This document shows, one piece after another, positions 1 to 6,286 of a DNA stretch of 12,269 nucleotides. Position numbers and translations under genes: made by a program. The stretch's first letter is position 1. Every line of letters begins with the position of its first letter. Location: assembly GCA_012515695.1 (NCBI GenBank), contig JAAYXX010000498.1, positions 1 through 12,269 on the forward strand, read 5' to 3'. Origin of the DNA: Chloroflexota bacterium (lineage in GTDB: Bacteria > Chloroflexota > Anaerolineae > UBA1429). The notes under the pieces are model-generated. The model worked only from the letters and a program-made list of their open reading frames with translations, had not been told where the DNA came from and ran no database searches.

Positions 1-44
1 CCTCCACGATGATCTGCAATGCACAACAGTCTACGTTGATCTCT

Positions 45-63
45 GGCAATGCCGTTCATTGCC
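45..63. repeat. Inverted repeat, 7-bp perfect stem
   Basis: GGCAATG (45-51) and CATTGCC (57-63) form a perfect 7-bp inverted repeat around the 5-nt loop CCGTT. It lies in non-coding sequence upstream of the predicted promoter at 156-184. No T-run follows on either strand, so it is not a typical intrinsic terminator. It could be an operator or the remains of an upstream gene's 3' structure. Confidence 0.4.
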
Positions 64-108
64 GATTCTCAAGTACACACGGACAACATGCTTACAGGAA
101 GAGTACAT

Positions 109-128
109 TGCGCCGAGCATTCGGCGCA
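109..128. repeat. Inverted repeat, 8-bp perfect GC-rich stem
   Basis: TGCGCCGA (109-116) and TCGGCGCA (121-128) form a perfect 8-bp stem with the tetraloop GCAT. It sits about 28 bp upstream of the predicted -35 box at 156. There is no T-tract on either side. It may be an operator dyad for the promoter or a factor-dependent terminator for a gene left of the window. The sequence cannot separate these. Confidence 0.45.
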
Positions 129-155
129 TGGCGGCCAGCTATCACCCCCTTCCAA

Positions 156-184
156 TTGTGTAACAACCCACCCGATGGTACAAT
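156..184 (+). promoter_or_regulatory. Predicted sigma-70-type promoter of the response-regulator gene
   Basis: A -35-like TTGTGT (156-161, 3 of 6 consensus bases) is followed by exactly 17 bp and a good -10 box TACAAT (179-184). Transcription would start near 191 and give a leader of roughly 110 nt before the GTG at 302. The -35 box overlaps the small dyad TTGT-GTA-ACAA. The spacing and -10 box are good and the -35 is weak, so an activator could be needed. Confidence 0.45.
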
Positions 185-255
185 AGCTCTGTGAGTATAT
201 GTTCATTCTAGCATATCCCCAGAAGTCGCGTATAGGGCACAGGGGTGACTCGCAG

Positions 256-293
256 AGGACAGCGCTAGGACTCCTGTAGGACATCCAAAGGAC
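256..293 (+). repeat. Four AGGAC boxes at an exact 11-bp period
   Basis: AGGAC occurs at 256-260, 267-271, 278-282 and 289-293, each copy starting exactly 11 bp after the previous one. The base 7 positions after each start is C in all four copies (AGGACnnC), and the last two share AGGACATC. A degenerate AGGGC at 234 and GTGAC at 245 fall on the same 11-bp register. The array lies in the leader just before the GTG start of the response-regulator gene, and the last copy overlaps its Shine-Dalgarno. An 11-bp direct-repeat array suits a regulator binding one face of the helix, as known for PhoB/OmpR-type sites. Repeated GGA in the mRNA is an alternative signal. Confidence 0.7.
287..292 (+). promoter_or_regulatory. 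Ribosome binding site deciding the GTG start at 302
   Basis: AAAGGA at 287-292 lies 9 nt upstream of GTG 302. It is the only good Shine-Dalgarno match at a usable distance, and it overlaps the fourth AGGAC box, so anything bound to that box could block initiation. Confidence 0.6.
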
Positions 294-301
294 ATCGCCG
301 C

Positions 302-1585
302 GTGGGAACCATAGACTCTTTCGACCTGAGCCTCTTGCGAGACGCATTAGGGCATCTGTATGATCCATCGTACACCCCCCCACCGCCGCTATGCCTGGCC
401 CTGGGCCAAAGCCCGACGGTGGGCGCCCAGCCCATCCGGGATGCCCTCATCCAGGCCATTCACGATCTAGAGCCAGGCAAAGAGGTGCCCCCACAGACGC
501 GAGCCTGGCGCATCTATGACTTGCTCTACTATCGCTTTATCAAGGGGCTGACCCAGGAAGAGACGGCGGCCCTCTTGGGGCTGACATCGCGCCACATTCG
601 CCGCGAGCAAGGCGAAGCCCTGCGCGTGCTGGCGGAACGCCTTTTTAAAAACCGCTTCCGCGAGCAACCACCGGAAACCCCGCCCCCCTCAGCGCCCCCG
701 GCCCGCGCCCTGGAAAGCGCCAACGGCACTACCCCAACGAACGAACGCACCCAGGTGCGCCGCGAAATGGCGGCCCTTCAAGAGAGTGCGCCAGACCAGC
801 TCTCGCCCGTGGCTGAGACGATCGAGCGAACCATACACCTGGCCGGGCCTTTGCTGGCAGATGCCAATACTCGCCTGCGGCTCGCGCCAGACGTGGCGCT
901 GCCAGCCAACCTCCAGGCTGCCATTCACCCCTCCGCCTTGCGCCAGCTCCTCATTCACATGCTCACCTTGCTGGCAGAAGGGCTGTCTGGCGGCGAGATC
1001 GCCCTGGCTGCCCATGCCGAGGGGGAATGGGTGGTAATCCATATCGCCGCAGACAGGCCAGTTTGCGCGCAGGCGCTGCAAGATATGCTCATCTCCGAGA
1101 TTCTCGCCACCACAGGCGGAACCATGACACAGTCGCCAGACGACCCCGCCACCATCCACATCGCCCTCCCACGCGTCATGACCGCCCGCGTGCTCCTGGT
1201 GGACGACAACCTCGACCTGGTTCACGTCTACCGGCGATACACGGCTGGCACGCGCTATGAGCTTGTCCACACCTCCCACGGCAGCGAGGTGATCCCGTTG
1301 GTCGAGCAACAACATTTCGACCTCATCGTGTTGGATGTGATGCTGCCCGATATAGACGGTTGGGAGGTGCTTACCACCCTCCGCCAGCATCCGGTGGGGC
1401 GCAAGATTCCCCTGGTCGTTTGCTCCGTGGTGCGCGAAGAAGAGCTGGCCCTATCGCTTGGCGCCAGCGGATTTCTCGCCAAGCCAGTGCGGCCCCGCCA
1501 ATTCCTCCAGGCTCTCAATCAGGCTCTTCGGCAGGGTACAACAAGGCACGCGCCGCCTGACGACCACAGCGCAATACCTCACTGA
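302..1585 (+). CDS. Response regulator: HTH (sigma-4-like), decayed HATPase domain, C-terminal receiver
   Basis: The 427-residue protein starts at GTG 302, backed by AAAGGA 9 nt upstream. Residues about 71-114 form a helix-turn-helix resembling sigma-70 region 4, with GLTQEETAALLGLTSRHIRR. A proline-rich linker (about 122-137) follows. Residues about 166-292 resemble the end of HisKA plus a histidine-kinase ATPase domain, with an N-box-like HPSALRQLLIHMLTLLAE and a late TTGG segment. The N-box Asn and the DxGxG motif are missing, so ATP binding is doubtful. Residues 295-410 are a full receiver: acidic pair D301/D302, phospho-acceptor D345 in VLDVMLPDIDGW, S375, and K394 in AKP. It is likely a phosphorylation-controlled cytoplasmic transcription regulator. 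The partner is probably the convergent kinase at 1515-3689, by proximity only. The 3' end overlaps that gene by 71 bp. The receiver call is very safe, the HTH likely, the decayed ATPase moderate. Confidence 0.9.
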   Translation: MGTIDSFDLSLLRDALGHLYDPSYTPPPPLCLALGQSPTVGAQPIRDALIQAIHDLEPGKEVPPQTRAWRIYDLLYYRFIKGLTQEETAALLGLTSRHIRREQGEALRVLAERLFKNRFREQPPETPPPSAPPARALESANGTTPTNERTQVRREMAALQESAPDQLSPVAETIERTIHLAGPLLADANTRLRLAPDVALPANLQAAIHPSALRQLLIHMLTLLAEGLSGGEIALAAHAEGEWVVIHIAADRPVCAQALQDMLISEILATTGGTMTQSPDDPATIHIALPRVMTARVLLVDDNLDLVHVYRRYTAGTRYELVHTSHGSEVIPLVEQQHFDLIVLDVMLPDIDGWEVLTTLRQHPVGRKIPLVVCSVVREEELALSLGASGFLAKPVRPRQFLQALNQALRQGTTRHAPPDDHSAIPH

Positions 1586-3689
1586 CCGACAGCCCCCGGC
1601 TCATCGCAATCTGCAACCACTCGGTAGTCGGCGGGGATTCTTGCGGGTCTTGCGCCGAGATGATCAGAACGGGGATGTCGCGCAGGGCGTCATCGGCGTT
1701 CTTGGCATCCAACAGTTGCCACCCGTCAATATCCGGCAGCACGATGTCCAGCAACATCAGGTCAGGGCGCTCGTCGCCCAGCCGCTCCAGCGCCTCTTGC
1801 CCGCTCGTCGCCGTGCTAATCCGCAGGGTCTCGTCAATGGTGTTCAGCATCATCGCCAGCAGGTGCATGGCGTCCGCGTTATCCTCCACAATCAGCACAT
1901 GGCGCAGCGTCAAGCCGAGCGAATCCAGCGCGGCAGTCAGGTCTTCGCGCCGGATAGGCTTGATCAGATAGCCCATTGCCCCGCTGCGAGTGGCCCGCTC
2001 CAGGATCGGCGGCAGCGAGCAGCCCATCAGAGGTGTGTCGGGGATGGCGGCGCGAGCCTCAGCCAAAAGCGCCGTCAGTTGCTCGGCGTGGGTCGCGTTT
2101 ACCATGACAAGCTGCGCCGGGCAACTCGCCAGGGCCTGGGTCACCGCTCCAACAGTTGCGGCAGGCACAAACTCGACATCGGGCTGGTGGCGCGAAAACA
2201 ACTGGCAGAGAGACGCGCTGGCTTTCGGGTCGCAGACGATAACCCGCTCACGCAGGCGAACGCCCCCCGCGCCCACGCGGGGACTGCGCTCCATCCACCC
2301 CTCGTTGATCCAGCCATGCACCCGCTCCAGCGGGTCCAATGGGGAACTGAGAGGCAGCCGAAAGGAAAAGGTGCTGCCCTGGCCCAACACACTCTCGACC
2401 CACAATTGGCCGCCGTGTAGCTCGACAAACTGCTTGGTGATACTCAGCCCCAGGCCGCTACCGCCCGGCTGCAAGCTGCCATCCCCAACGCGATAGAAGG
2501 GCTGAAAGATGCGCTCCACCATGTCCGGGGAAATGCCGGGGCCAGTGTCACGGACGCTGACCACAACGCTCCCGTCCTGCTGCGCCATCTCGACGGTAAT
2601 GCCGCCCCGCTCGGTGAAACGCGTGGCGTTGCCTACCAGATTCAAGATCACCTGGCGCATCCTGGTGCAATCACAGTCCACCTCGAGGGATTCGGGCAGC
2701 TTTTTCCGCAGCCACAGCCCCTTGCGCTCCAACAGCGGGCCTACCACGGTGAGCGCCCTGTCCACGACAGCGACAAGGTCCACCCGCTCGCGGTGCAAGG
2801 CCAGGTGTCCCGATTCCACGCGGCTCAGGTCCAGCACATCGTCAATCATCCCCGACAGGTGCTCGCAGTTGCGACGCAGCACATCCAGGTCTTCCGTCAG
2901 CGCGTCGGGCAACCCCTCGCCATAGATATAGGGCGTCTCGGTCATCAACTGGGCGAGGCCGATGATCACATTCAGGGGCGTGCGAAACTCGTGGCTTACG
3001 TTCGCCACAAAAGCCGCCTTGGTGCGTTGGGCTTCTTCGGCAATACGGCGCAGCGCCGCGATCTTTTCATTGGACAGCGCAAGCTGGCGGTTCAGGTGTT
3101 CCAGCGCCTCAATGGACTGTTTTAGCTCTACCTGGCGGTTGCGCGCTTCGGTAAGCAGTTCCTGGGCGTGCTGAAAATACCCCCAACACCACAAGGCCAG
3201 CCCGGTTACTCGCCGATAGACCCACTGCAAGGTAGCCATCACGCTCCACAACACGATCAGGGCAGTCAACACCTGGCCGAGGTCGGCCCGCATGGGGGGA
3301 TAGAGGCCCATCGTCGCGAGCAGCAGCGTCTCGGCTATCGCCACGCCGATGCCCACGCCAACACCAAGCACCCCGGTCGCCAGCATAGGAATGGTAGCCA
3401 GCAGGCTCAACGCGCCCTGCATACCCACCCAATAGTACAAGAGCAGGACAATCACGTTCAGCACGCCAATAAGCACCCACCGGCCAATATGGGGGCGCCA
3501 GGTTTGGATAAACCAGACCACCGTGACCAGCCCCCACAGGACGGTCACAAAGTTCAACAAGACTCCATCGCGGGTTGTGTGTCTGGCCAGGATCGCCAGC
3601 AGCACACCGGCGATCAATAGCAGGGCGAGCACCGGCCGAGGTGAGATGCGTAGCTCGCCCTCGAAACGCGGGGCGTTGGGCTGGGTCAT
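1515..3689 (-). CDS. Membrane hybrid histidine kinase with two degenerate C-terminal receivers
   Basis: The 724-residue protein starts at the ATG ending at 3689, where the minus strand carries a strong GGAGGGG about 5 nt upstream. An in-frame extension to 3806 lacks such support and would run across the likely promoter. Residues 18-157 hold about six hydrophobic segments and no clear extracellular sensor domain. A coiled-coil linker (about 172-224) leads to HisKA with H233 in NVSHEFRTPLN. The ATPase domain is intact: N-box LNLVGNATRF (349-358), DTGPGIS (381-387), and GGSGLGLS (409-416). Two receiver folds follow. The first (about 481-590) has N531 where the Asp should be but keeps K577 in LIKP. 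The second (about 596-715) keeps D648 in LLDIVLPDIDGW, but its tail GLSVSEVLRC has no Lys-Pro. It autophosphorylates and probably signals to the convergent regulator. The stimulus is unknown. Confidence 0.93.
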   Translation of the reverse strand: MTQPNAPRFEGELRISPRPVLALLLIAGVLLAILARHTTRDGVLLNFVTVLWGLVTVVWFIQTWRPHIGRWVLIGVLNVIVLLLYYWVGMQGALSLLATIPMLATGVLGVGVGIGVAIAETLLLATMGLYPPMRADLGQVLTALIVLWSVMATLQWVYRRVTGLALWCWGYFQHAQELLTEARNRQVELKQSIEALEHLNRQLALSNEKIAALRRIAEEAQRTKAAFVANVSHEFRTPLNVIIGLAQLMTETPYIYGEGLPDALTEDLDVLRRNCEHLSGMIDDVLDLSRVESGHLALHRERVDLVAVVDRALTVVGPLLERKGLWLRKKLPESLEVDCDCTRMRQVILNLVGNATRFTERGGITVEMAQQDGSVVVSVRDTGPGISPDMVERIFQPFYRVGDGSLQPGGSGLGLSITKQFVELHGGQLWVESVLGQGSTFSFRLPLSSPLDPLERVHGWINEGWMERSPRVGAGGVRLRERVIVCDPKASASLCQLFSRHQPDVEFVPAATVGAVTQALASCPAQLVMVNATHAEQLTALLAEARAAIPDTPLMGCSLPPILERATRSGAMGYLIKPIRREDLTAALDSLGLTLRHVLIVEDNADAMHLLAMMLNTIDETLRISTATSGQEALERLGDERPDLMLLDIVLPDIDGWQLLDAKNADDALRDIPVLIISAQDPQESPPTTEWLQIAMSRGLSVSEVLRCGRQAARALLYPAEEPD

Positions 3690-3693
3690 CGTT

Positions 3694-3702
3694 CCCCTCC
3701 CT
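3694..3702 (-). promoter_or_regulatory. Ribosome binding site of the hybrid kinase
   Basis: The minus strand reads AGGGAGGGG about 5 nt before the ATG at 3689-3687. This strong purine-rich site is the main reason to choose that start over the in-frame extension reaching 3806. Confidence 0.7.
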
Positions 3703-3737
3703 TGACTAGGACGCACAGAGGCAAAGTAGACAACCCC

Positions 3738-3766
3738 AGCATACCCGGTTGGATGCGGGCGCGCAA
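3738..3766 (-). promoter_or_regulatory. Possible promoter of the hybrid kinase
   Basis: On the minus strand TTGCGC (3766-3761) is followed by 17 bp and TATGCT (3743-3738). Transcription would begin near 3731 and give a leader of about 40 nt before the ATG at 3689. The spacing is ideal but the -35 matches only 3 of 6 and the -10 4 of 6 consensus bases, so this is tentative. Confidence 0.35.
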
Positions 3767-3796
3767 GACCTTGTTTCAAACAGAGGATATGCTTTT

Positions 3797-3825
3797 TTGC
3801 CAACATCGGGCATTTCTGCTAGAAT
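3797..3825 (+). promoter_or_regulatory. Strong sigma-70-type promoter ahead of the glycan operon
   Basis: TTGCCA (3797-3802) and TAGAAT (3820-3825) each match 5 of 6 consensus bases and are separated by exactly 17 bp. The predicted start near 3832 leaves about 396 nt of untranslated leader before the GTG at 4228. It is the best promoter match I could find in the window. It fires away from the kinase gene toward the glycosyltransferase operon, though it could instead drive a small RNA encoded in the leader. Confidence 0.6.
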
Positions 3826-4117
3826 TGCCCAAGATGAGTCTATAAGCTATGCCCTCGCTTTGATCACACGACGTTATCTCCCCTCAAGCAGCAACGGCCA
3901 ACCCGCACGAGCATCTTCAATCCAAGGTCCGGTGGAATTGTTGGCTGGTGCCTGTGTGTTTCTTTTATCCTACGCTCATTTCGTCGTTGAGTAGCATGCT
4001 TGTCGAGAACTGGGCCTGACACCCAGACAGATTGTCTTACTCCGACTCCTTCTCTCGTCACCCCATCTGATCACCTGCATCAATCAAACGGTTCGTACAA
4101 ACTAGCATCCACAAAAG

Positions 4118-4135
4118 CCGACACCCGCGTGTCGG
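4118..4135. repeat. Perfect 7-bp hairpin in the operon leader
   Basis: CCGACAC (4118-4124), loop CCGC and GTGTCGG (4129-4135) form a perfect stem. On the plus strand it is followed by AATGG, not a U-run, so it is not an intrinsic terminator in that direction. On the minus strand it is followed by CTTTTG, a weak terminator-like tail that could stop antisense transcription. Confidence 0.45.
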
Positions 4136-4159
4136 AATGGCGGAGCATGCCTTGGTGAC

Positions 4160-4197
4160 AGAAGAGACCTCTTCTTGGCTTCCCTCCCCGCTCTTCT
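4160..4197 (+). promoter_or_regulatory. Alternative hairpins just before the operon start
   Basis: AGAAGAG (4160-4166) can pair with CTCTTCT at 4169-4175 (2-nt loop, so tight) or with a second copy of CTCTTCT at 4191-4197. The second pairing extends to 8 bp with the flanking C and G. The two pairings are mutually exclusive and end about 17 nt before the ribosome binding site at 4214-4220, so a structural switch is possible. This is pattern evidence only. Confidence 0.3.
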
Positions 4198-4213
4198 GCC
4201 ACAGCAATATAAA

Positions 4214-4220
4214 GAGGGAG
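4214..4220 (+). promoter_or_regulatory. Ribosome binding site for the GTG start at 4228
   Basis: GAGGGAG at 4214-4220 lies 7 nt upstream of GTG 4228. That spacing supports GTG 4228 over the in-frame ATG 15 nt further on. Confidence 0.65.
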
Positions 4221-4227
4221 TTGAACT

Positions 4228-5208
4228 GTGTCCGAAGTGACAATGACTCAAGAGGAAATAGACCCGCTGGCCCCCGTCCTTGCCGACGATCAGCCTTCAG
4301 AATCCAGGCGCGCCGATGCGCCCAAGATCGTAGCCATTGTCCCCGTCTATAATGAGGAGCGCTTTATCGGCAGCGTCGTCCTCAAGACCAAGGAATACGC
4401 CAGTACCGTCCTTGTGGTTGATGATGGCTCAACGGATGGCACCGCGGCTGTAGCCAAAGCAGCCGGGGCTGAAGTCATCCGCCACGAGCAGAACCAGGGC
4501 AAAGGGGCCGCGCTGAACACCGGCTTTCACCGGGCGCGCGAACTGGCCGCCGATGCCATCGTCACCCTGGACGGTGATGGACAGCATTTTCCCGAAGAGT
4601 TGTGCCTGGTGATCCAGCCCATTCTGGACGGTCAGGCAGATATAGTGGTAGGCTCCCGCTACCTGGAAAACACGTCCGACGTGCCGCAGCGCCGAGTCTG
4701 GGGCCATCGCTTCTTCAACCTGATAACGAACCAGCTCTCCGGAGTGGCCGTCACGGACTCGCAAAGCGGGTTCCGGGCGTTCTCGCGGCGGGCGCTGGAT
4801 GCGCTTTCCCTTAGCTCCAAGGGCTTTTCCGTCGAATCCGAGATGCAATTCTTGGCGAGCGACTGCAATTTACGCGTCTGCGAAGTCCCCATCACGATCA
4901 AATACCTGGATAAACCCAAGCGCTCTGTCATCTCGCAAGGGCTGACAGTCTTGGGCGGCATTCTGCGGCTGGTCGGCCAACATCGCCCCCTGCTCTACTT
5001 TGGCGTGCCCGGAACGATTCTATTGGCGATTGGCCTGATATGGGGAGCGCAGAGCATCAGCTTCTATAACCAGCGCCAAATCCTGTCGGCGGGCTATGTA
5101 TTGGTGAGCACCCTGTTGATCACGCTCGGCGCATTGAGCTTTTTCGCTGGCCTCATTCTGCACTCGATTCGCGGCCTGCTGCTCGACCTCTTGAATCGCA
5201 CCTCTTGA
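4228..5208 (+). CDS. Family 2 glycosyltransferase, polyprenyl-phosphate sugar transferase type, two C-terminal membrane segments
   Basis: The 326-residue protein starts at GTG, set by GAGGGAG 7 nt upstream. After a variable acidic N-terminus (1-32) comes a GT-A fold: IVPVYNEERF (38-47), VVDDGSTDGT (63-72), the substrate turn NQGKGAALNTGF (89-100), and the metal-binding DGDGQH (115-120). VVGSRY (140-145) and DSQSGFRAFSRRA (177-189) are typical of the dolichol-phosphate mannose synthase-like group. Two hydrophobic segments (about 257-275 and 288-314) close the protein and should anchor it in the membrane. Such enzymes usually move a sugar from a nucleotide donor to undecaprenyl phosphate on the cytoplasmic face. 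The sugar cannot be read from the sequence. It is the first gene of the operon, 6 bp before the next. Confidence 0.92.
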   Translation: MSEVTMTQEEIDPLAPVLADDQPSESRRADAPKIVAIVPVYNEERFIGSVVLKTKEYASTVLVVDDGSTDGTAAVAKAAGAEVIRHEQNQGKGAALNTGFHRARELAADAIVTLDGDGQHFPEELCLVIQPILDGQADIVVGSRYLENTSDVPQRRVWGHRFFNLITNQLSGVAVTDSQSGFRAFSRRALDALSLSSKGFSVESEMQFLASDCNLRVCEVPITIKYLDKPKRSVISQGLTVLGGILRLVGQHRPLLYFGVPGTILLAIGLIWGAQSISFYNQRQILSAGYVLVSTLLITLGALSFFAGLILHSIRGLLLDLLNRTS

Positions 5209-5214
5209 CGCCCT

Positions 5215-6282
5215 ATGAGCCATGTACAGCAACCACAGGCCACACGCGCCAGCGTCATCGTCGTCAACTATAACGGCGGCGAGGAACTGATACAATGCAT
5301 CGGCTCCCTGATGCCAAGCTGCTCTGCCAACGATGAGGTTATCCTGGTGGACAACGCCTCGACAGACGGCAGCGCCGACGCCGTAGAGCAGACTTTTCCC
5401 GACGTGCGCGTCATCCGCAGCAAGACCAATCTAGGCTTTGGCGGGGGCAACAACCTGGGCATGCGGGTTAGCACCGGGGAATACCTGGTGTTCCTGAACC
5501 CAGACACCCTGGTTAACCCCGGCTGGTTGGATGCGCTGCTTGCCGCGCTGGACGAGAACCCGCAGGTCGGGACAGTCACGTCCAAAATCCTGCTGCTCAA
5601 CGACCGGGGGCGCATTAACACCTGCGGCAATGACACGCACGCCAGCGGGTTGACGCTCTGTCGCGGGTTGGGCCTGCCCGCGGACATGCTCAACGAGCCA
5701 GCCGAAGTGGGCGCGGTCTCGGGCGCGGCGTTCGCCATGCGCCGCGAGATTTACGAGTTGCTTGGCGGGTTTGACGAGTCCTTTTTCCTCTACATGGAAG
5801 ACACCGACCTGTCGTGGCGGGCGCGCCTGCTGGGCGACCATCCCCTGTATGTGCCCGATTCCATCGTCTACCACGACTATGCCCTGCGCTTTGGCCCGCA
5901 GAAGACCTTTTACCAGGAGCGGAACCGCTACCTGATGCTGCTCAAGACATTGCGCTGGCGCACATTGCTCGGCCTGTTGCCCGTTCTGCTGCTGGCTGAA
6001 ACCGTCACCTGGGGATTTGTGCTTTTGCGCGAACCAAACCGCCTGCAGAACAAGCTGCGAGCCTATGCGTGGATCGTGCGGCACTGGCCCCAGGTGATGG
6101 AGAAACGGAAACAAACGCAAGCCCTACGACGCATCAGCGACCGTGATCTGCTCGCCTGCTGCACCCATCGCCTGACATACGAGCAGACGGGAGACAGCGC
6201 AGCCGCCCGCCTGGCCCATGCGCTGCTCGACCCCTTGTTTCTGGTGTCGCAGCGGATTGCTCTAGCGGTGATGGAGCAATGA
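5215..6282 (+). CDS. Family 2 glycosyltransferase, rhamnosyltransferase-like (WbbL/RfbF type)
   Basis: The 355-residue protein begins with ATG 6 bp after the previous stop. No good Shine-Dalgarno is visible, so translation is probably coupled. The GT-A fold reads VIVVNYNGG (14-22), LVDNASTDGS (44-53), the GFGGGNNLGMR segment (74-84), and NPDT (95-98) as the DXD equivalent. GAVSGAAFAMRRE (166-178) and GGFDESFFLYMEDTDLSWR (184-202) carry the catalytic acidic residues of this subfamily, followed by H220. A hydrophobic stretch (about 251-272) may dip into the membrane. The last 80 residues are basic and helical. These enzymes commonly add rhamnose or a similar deoxysugar to a lipid-linked or surface glycan. 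The exact donor is not readable. Family certainty is high, substrate low. Confidence 0.92.
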   Translation: MSHVQQPQATRASVIVVNYNGGEELIQCIGSLMPSCSANDEVILVDNASTDGSADAVEQTFPDVRVIRSKTNLGFGGGNNLGMRVSTGEYLVFLNPDTLVNPGWLDALLAALDENPQVGTVTSKILLLNDRGRINTCGNDTHASGLTLCRGLGLPADMLNEPAEVGAVSGAAFAMRREIYELLGGFDESFFLYMEDTDLSWRARLLGDHPLYVPDSIVYHDYALRFGPQKTFYQERNRYLMLLKTLRWRTLLGLLPVLLLAETVTWGFVLLREPNRLQNKLRAYAWIVRHWPQVMEKRKQTQALRRISDRDLLACCTHRLTYEQTGDSAAARLAHALLDPLFLVSQRIALAVMEQ

Positions 6283-6286
6283 TACA

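Larger units (their letters stand above)
3832..4227 (+). other. Long non-coding leader with several hairpins
   Basis: This 396-nt stretch has no convincing gene: a frame at 3749-3994 starts upstream of the predicted transcript start, has no ribosome binding site and shows no known domain. It contains inverted repeats at 4010-4026 (CTGGG/CCCAG), 4025-4037 (AGACA/TGTCT), 4118-4135 and 4160-4175. The first two share two bases and so compete. It matches no riboswitch I recognise. It may be a regulatory 5' UTR or hold a small RNA. Confidence 0.35.

Noticed and set aside
69..383. 104-codon minus-strand frame across the left leader
   Set aside because: It crosses the predicted promoter, the AGGAC array and the start of the regulator gene, and has no recognisable domain.
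689..1390. 233-codon minus-strand open frame opposite the response regulator
   Set aside because: It mirrors the receiver-containing gene and shows no domain or ribosome binding site. High GC content creates such long antisense frames.
1458..2420. 320-codon plus-strand open frame opposite the kinase gene
   Set aside because: It is the antisense shadow of the hybrid kinase. Its translation is rich in Gln, Arg and His with no known domain, while the minus strand encodes an unmistakable kinase.
3690..3806. N-terminal extension of the kinase to the start at 3806
   Set aside because: The extra 39 residues have no domain and would cover the likely promoter, while ATG at 3689 has a strong GGAGGGG just upstream.
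3749..3994. 81-codon plus-strand frame in the divergent intergenic region
   Set aside because: It begins upstream of the predicted transcription start, lacks a ribosome binding site and resembles nothing known.
4118..4135. Hairpin as an intrinsic terminator of the leader transcript
   Set aside because: No U-run follows on the plus strand. Only the minus strand has a short CTTTTG tail, and no gene there needs it.
4207..4213. AATATAA as a -10 box close to the operon
   Set aside because: No -35 lies 16-18 bp upstream and the transcript would start inside the ribosome binding site.
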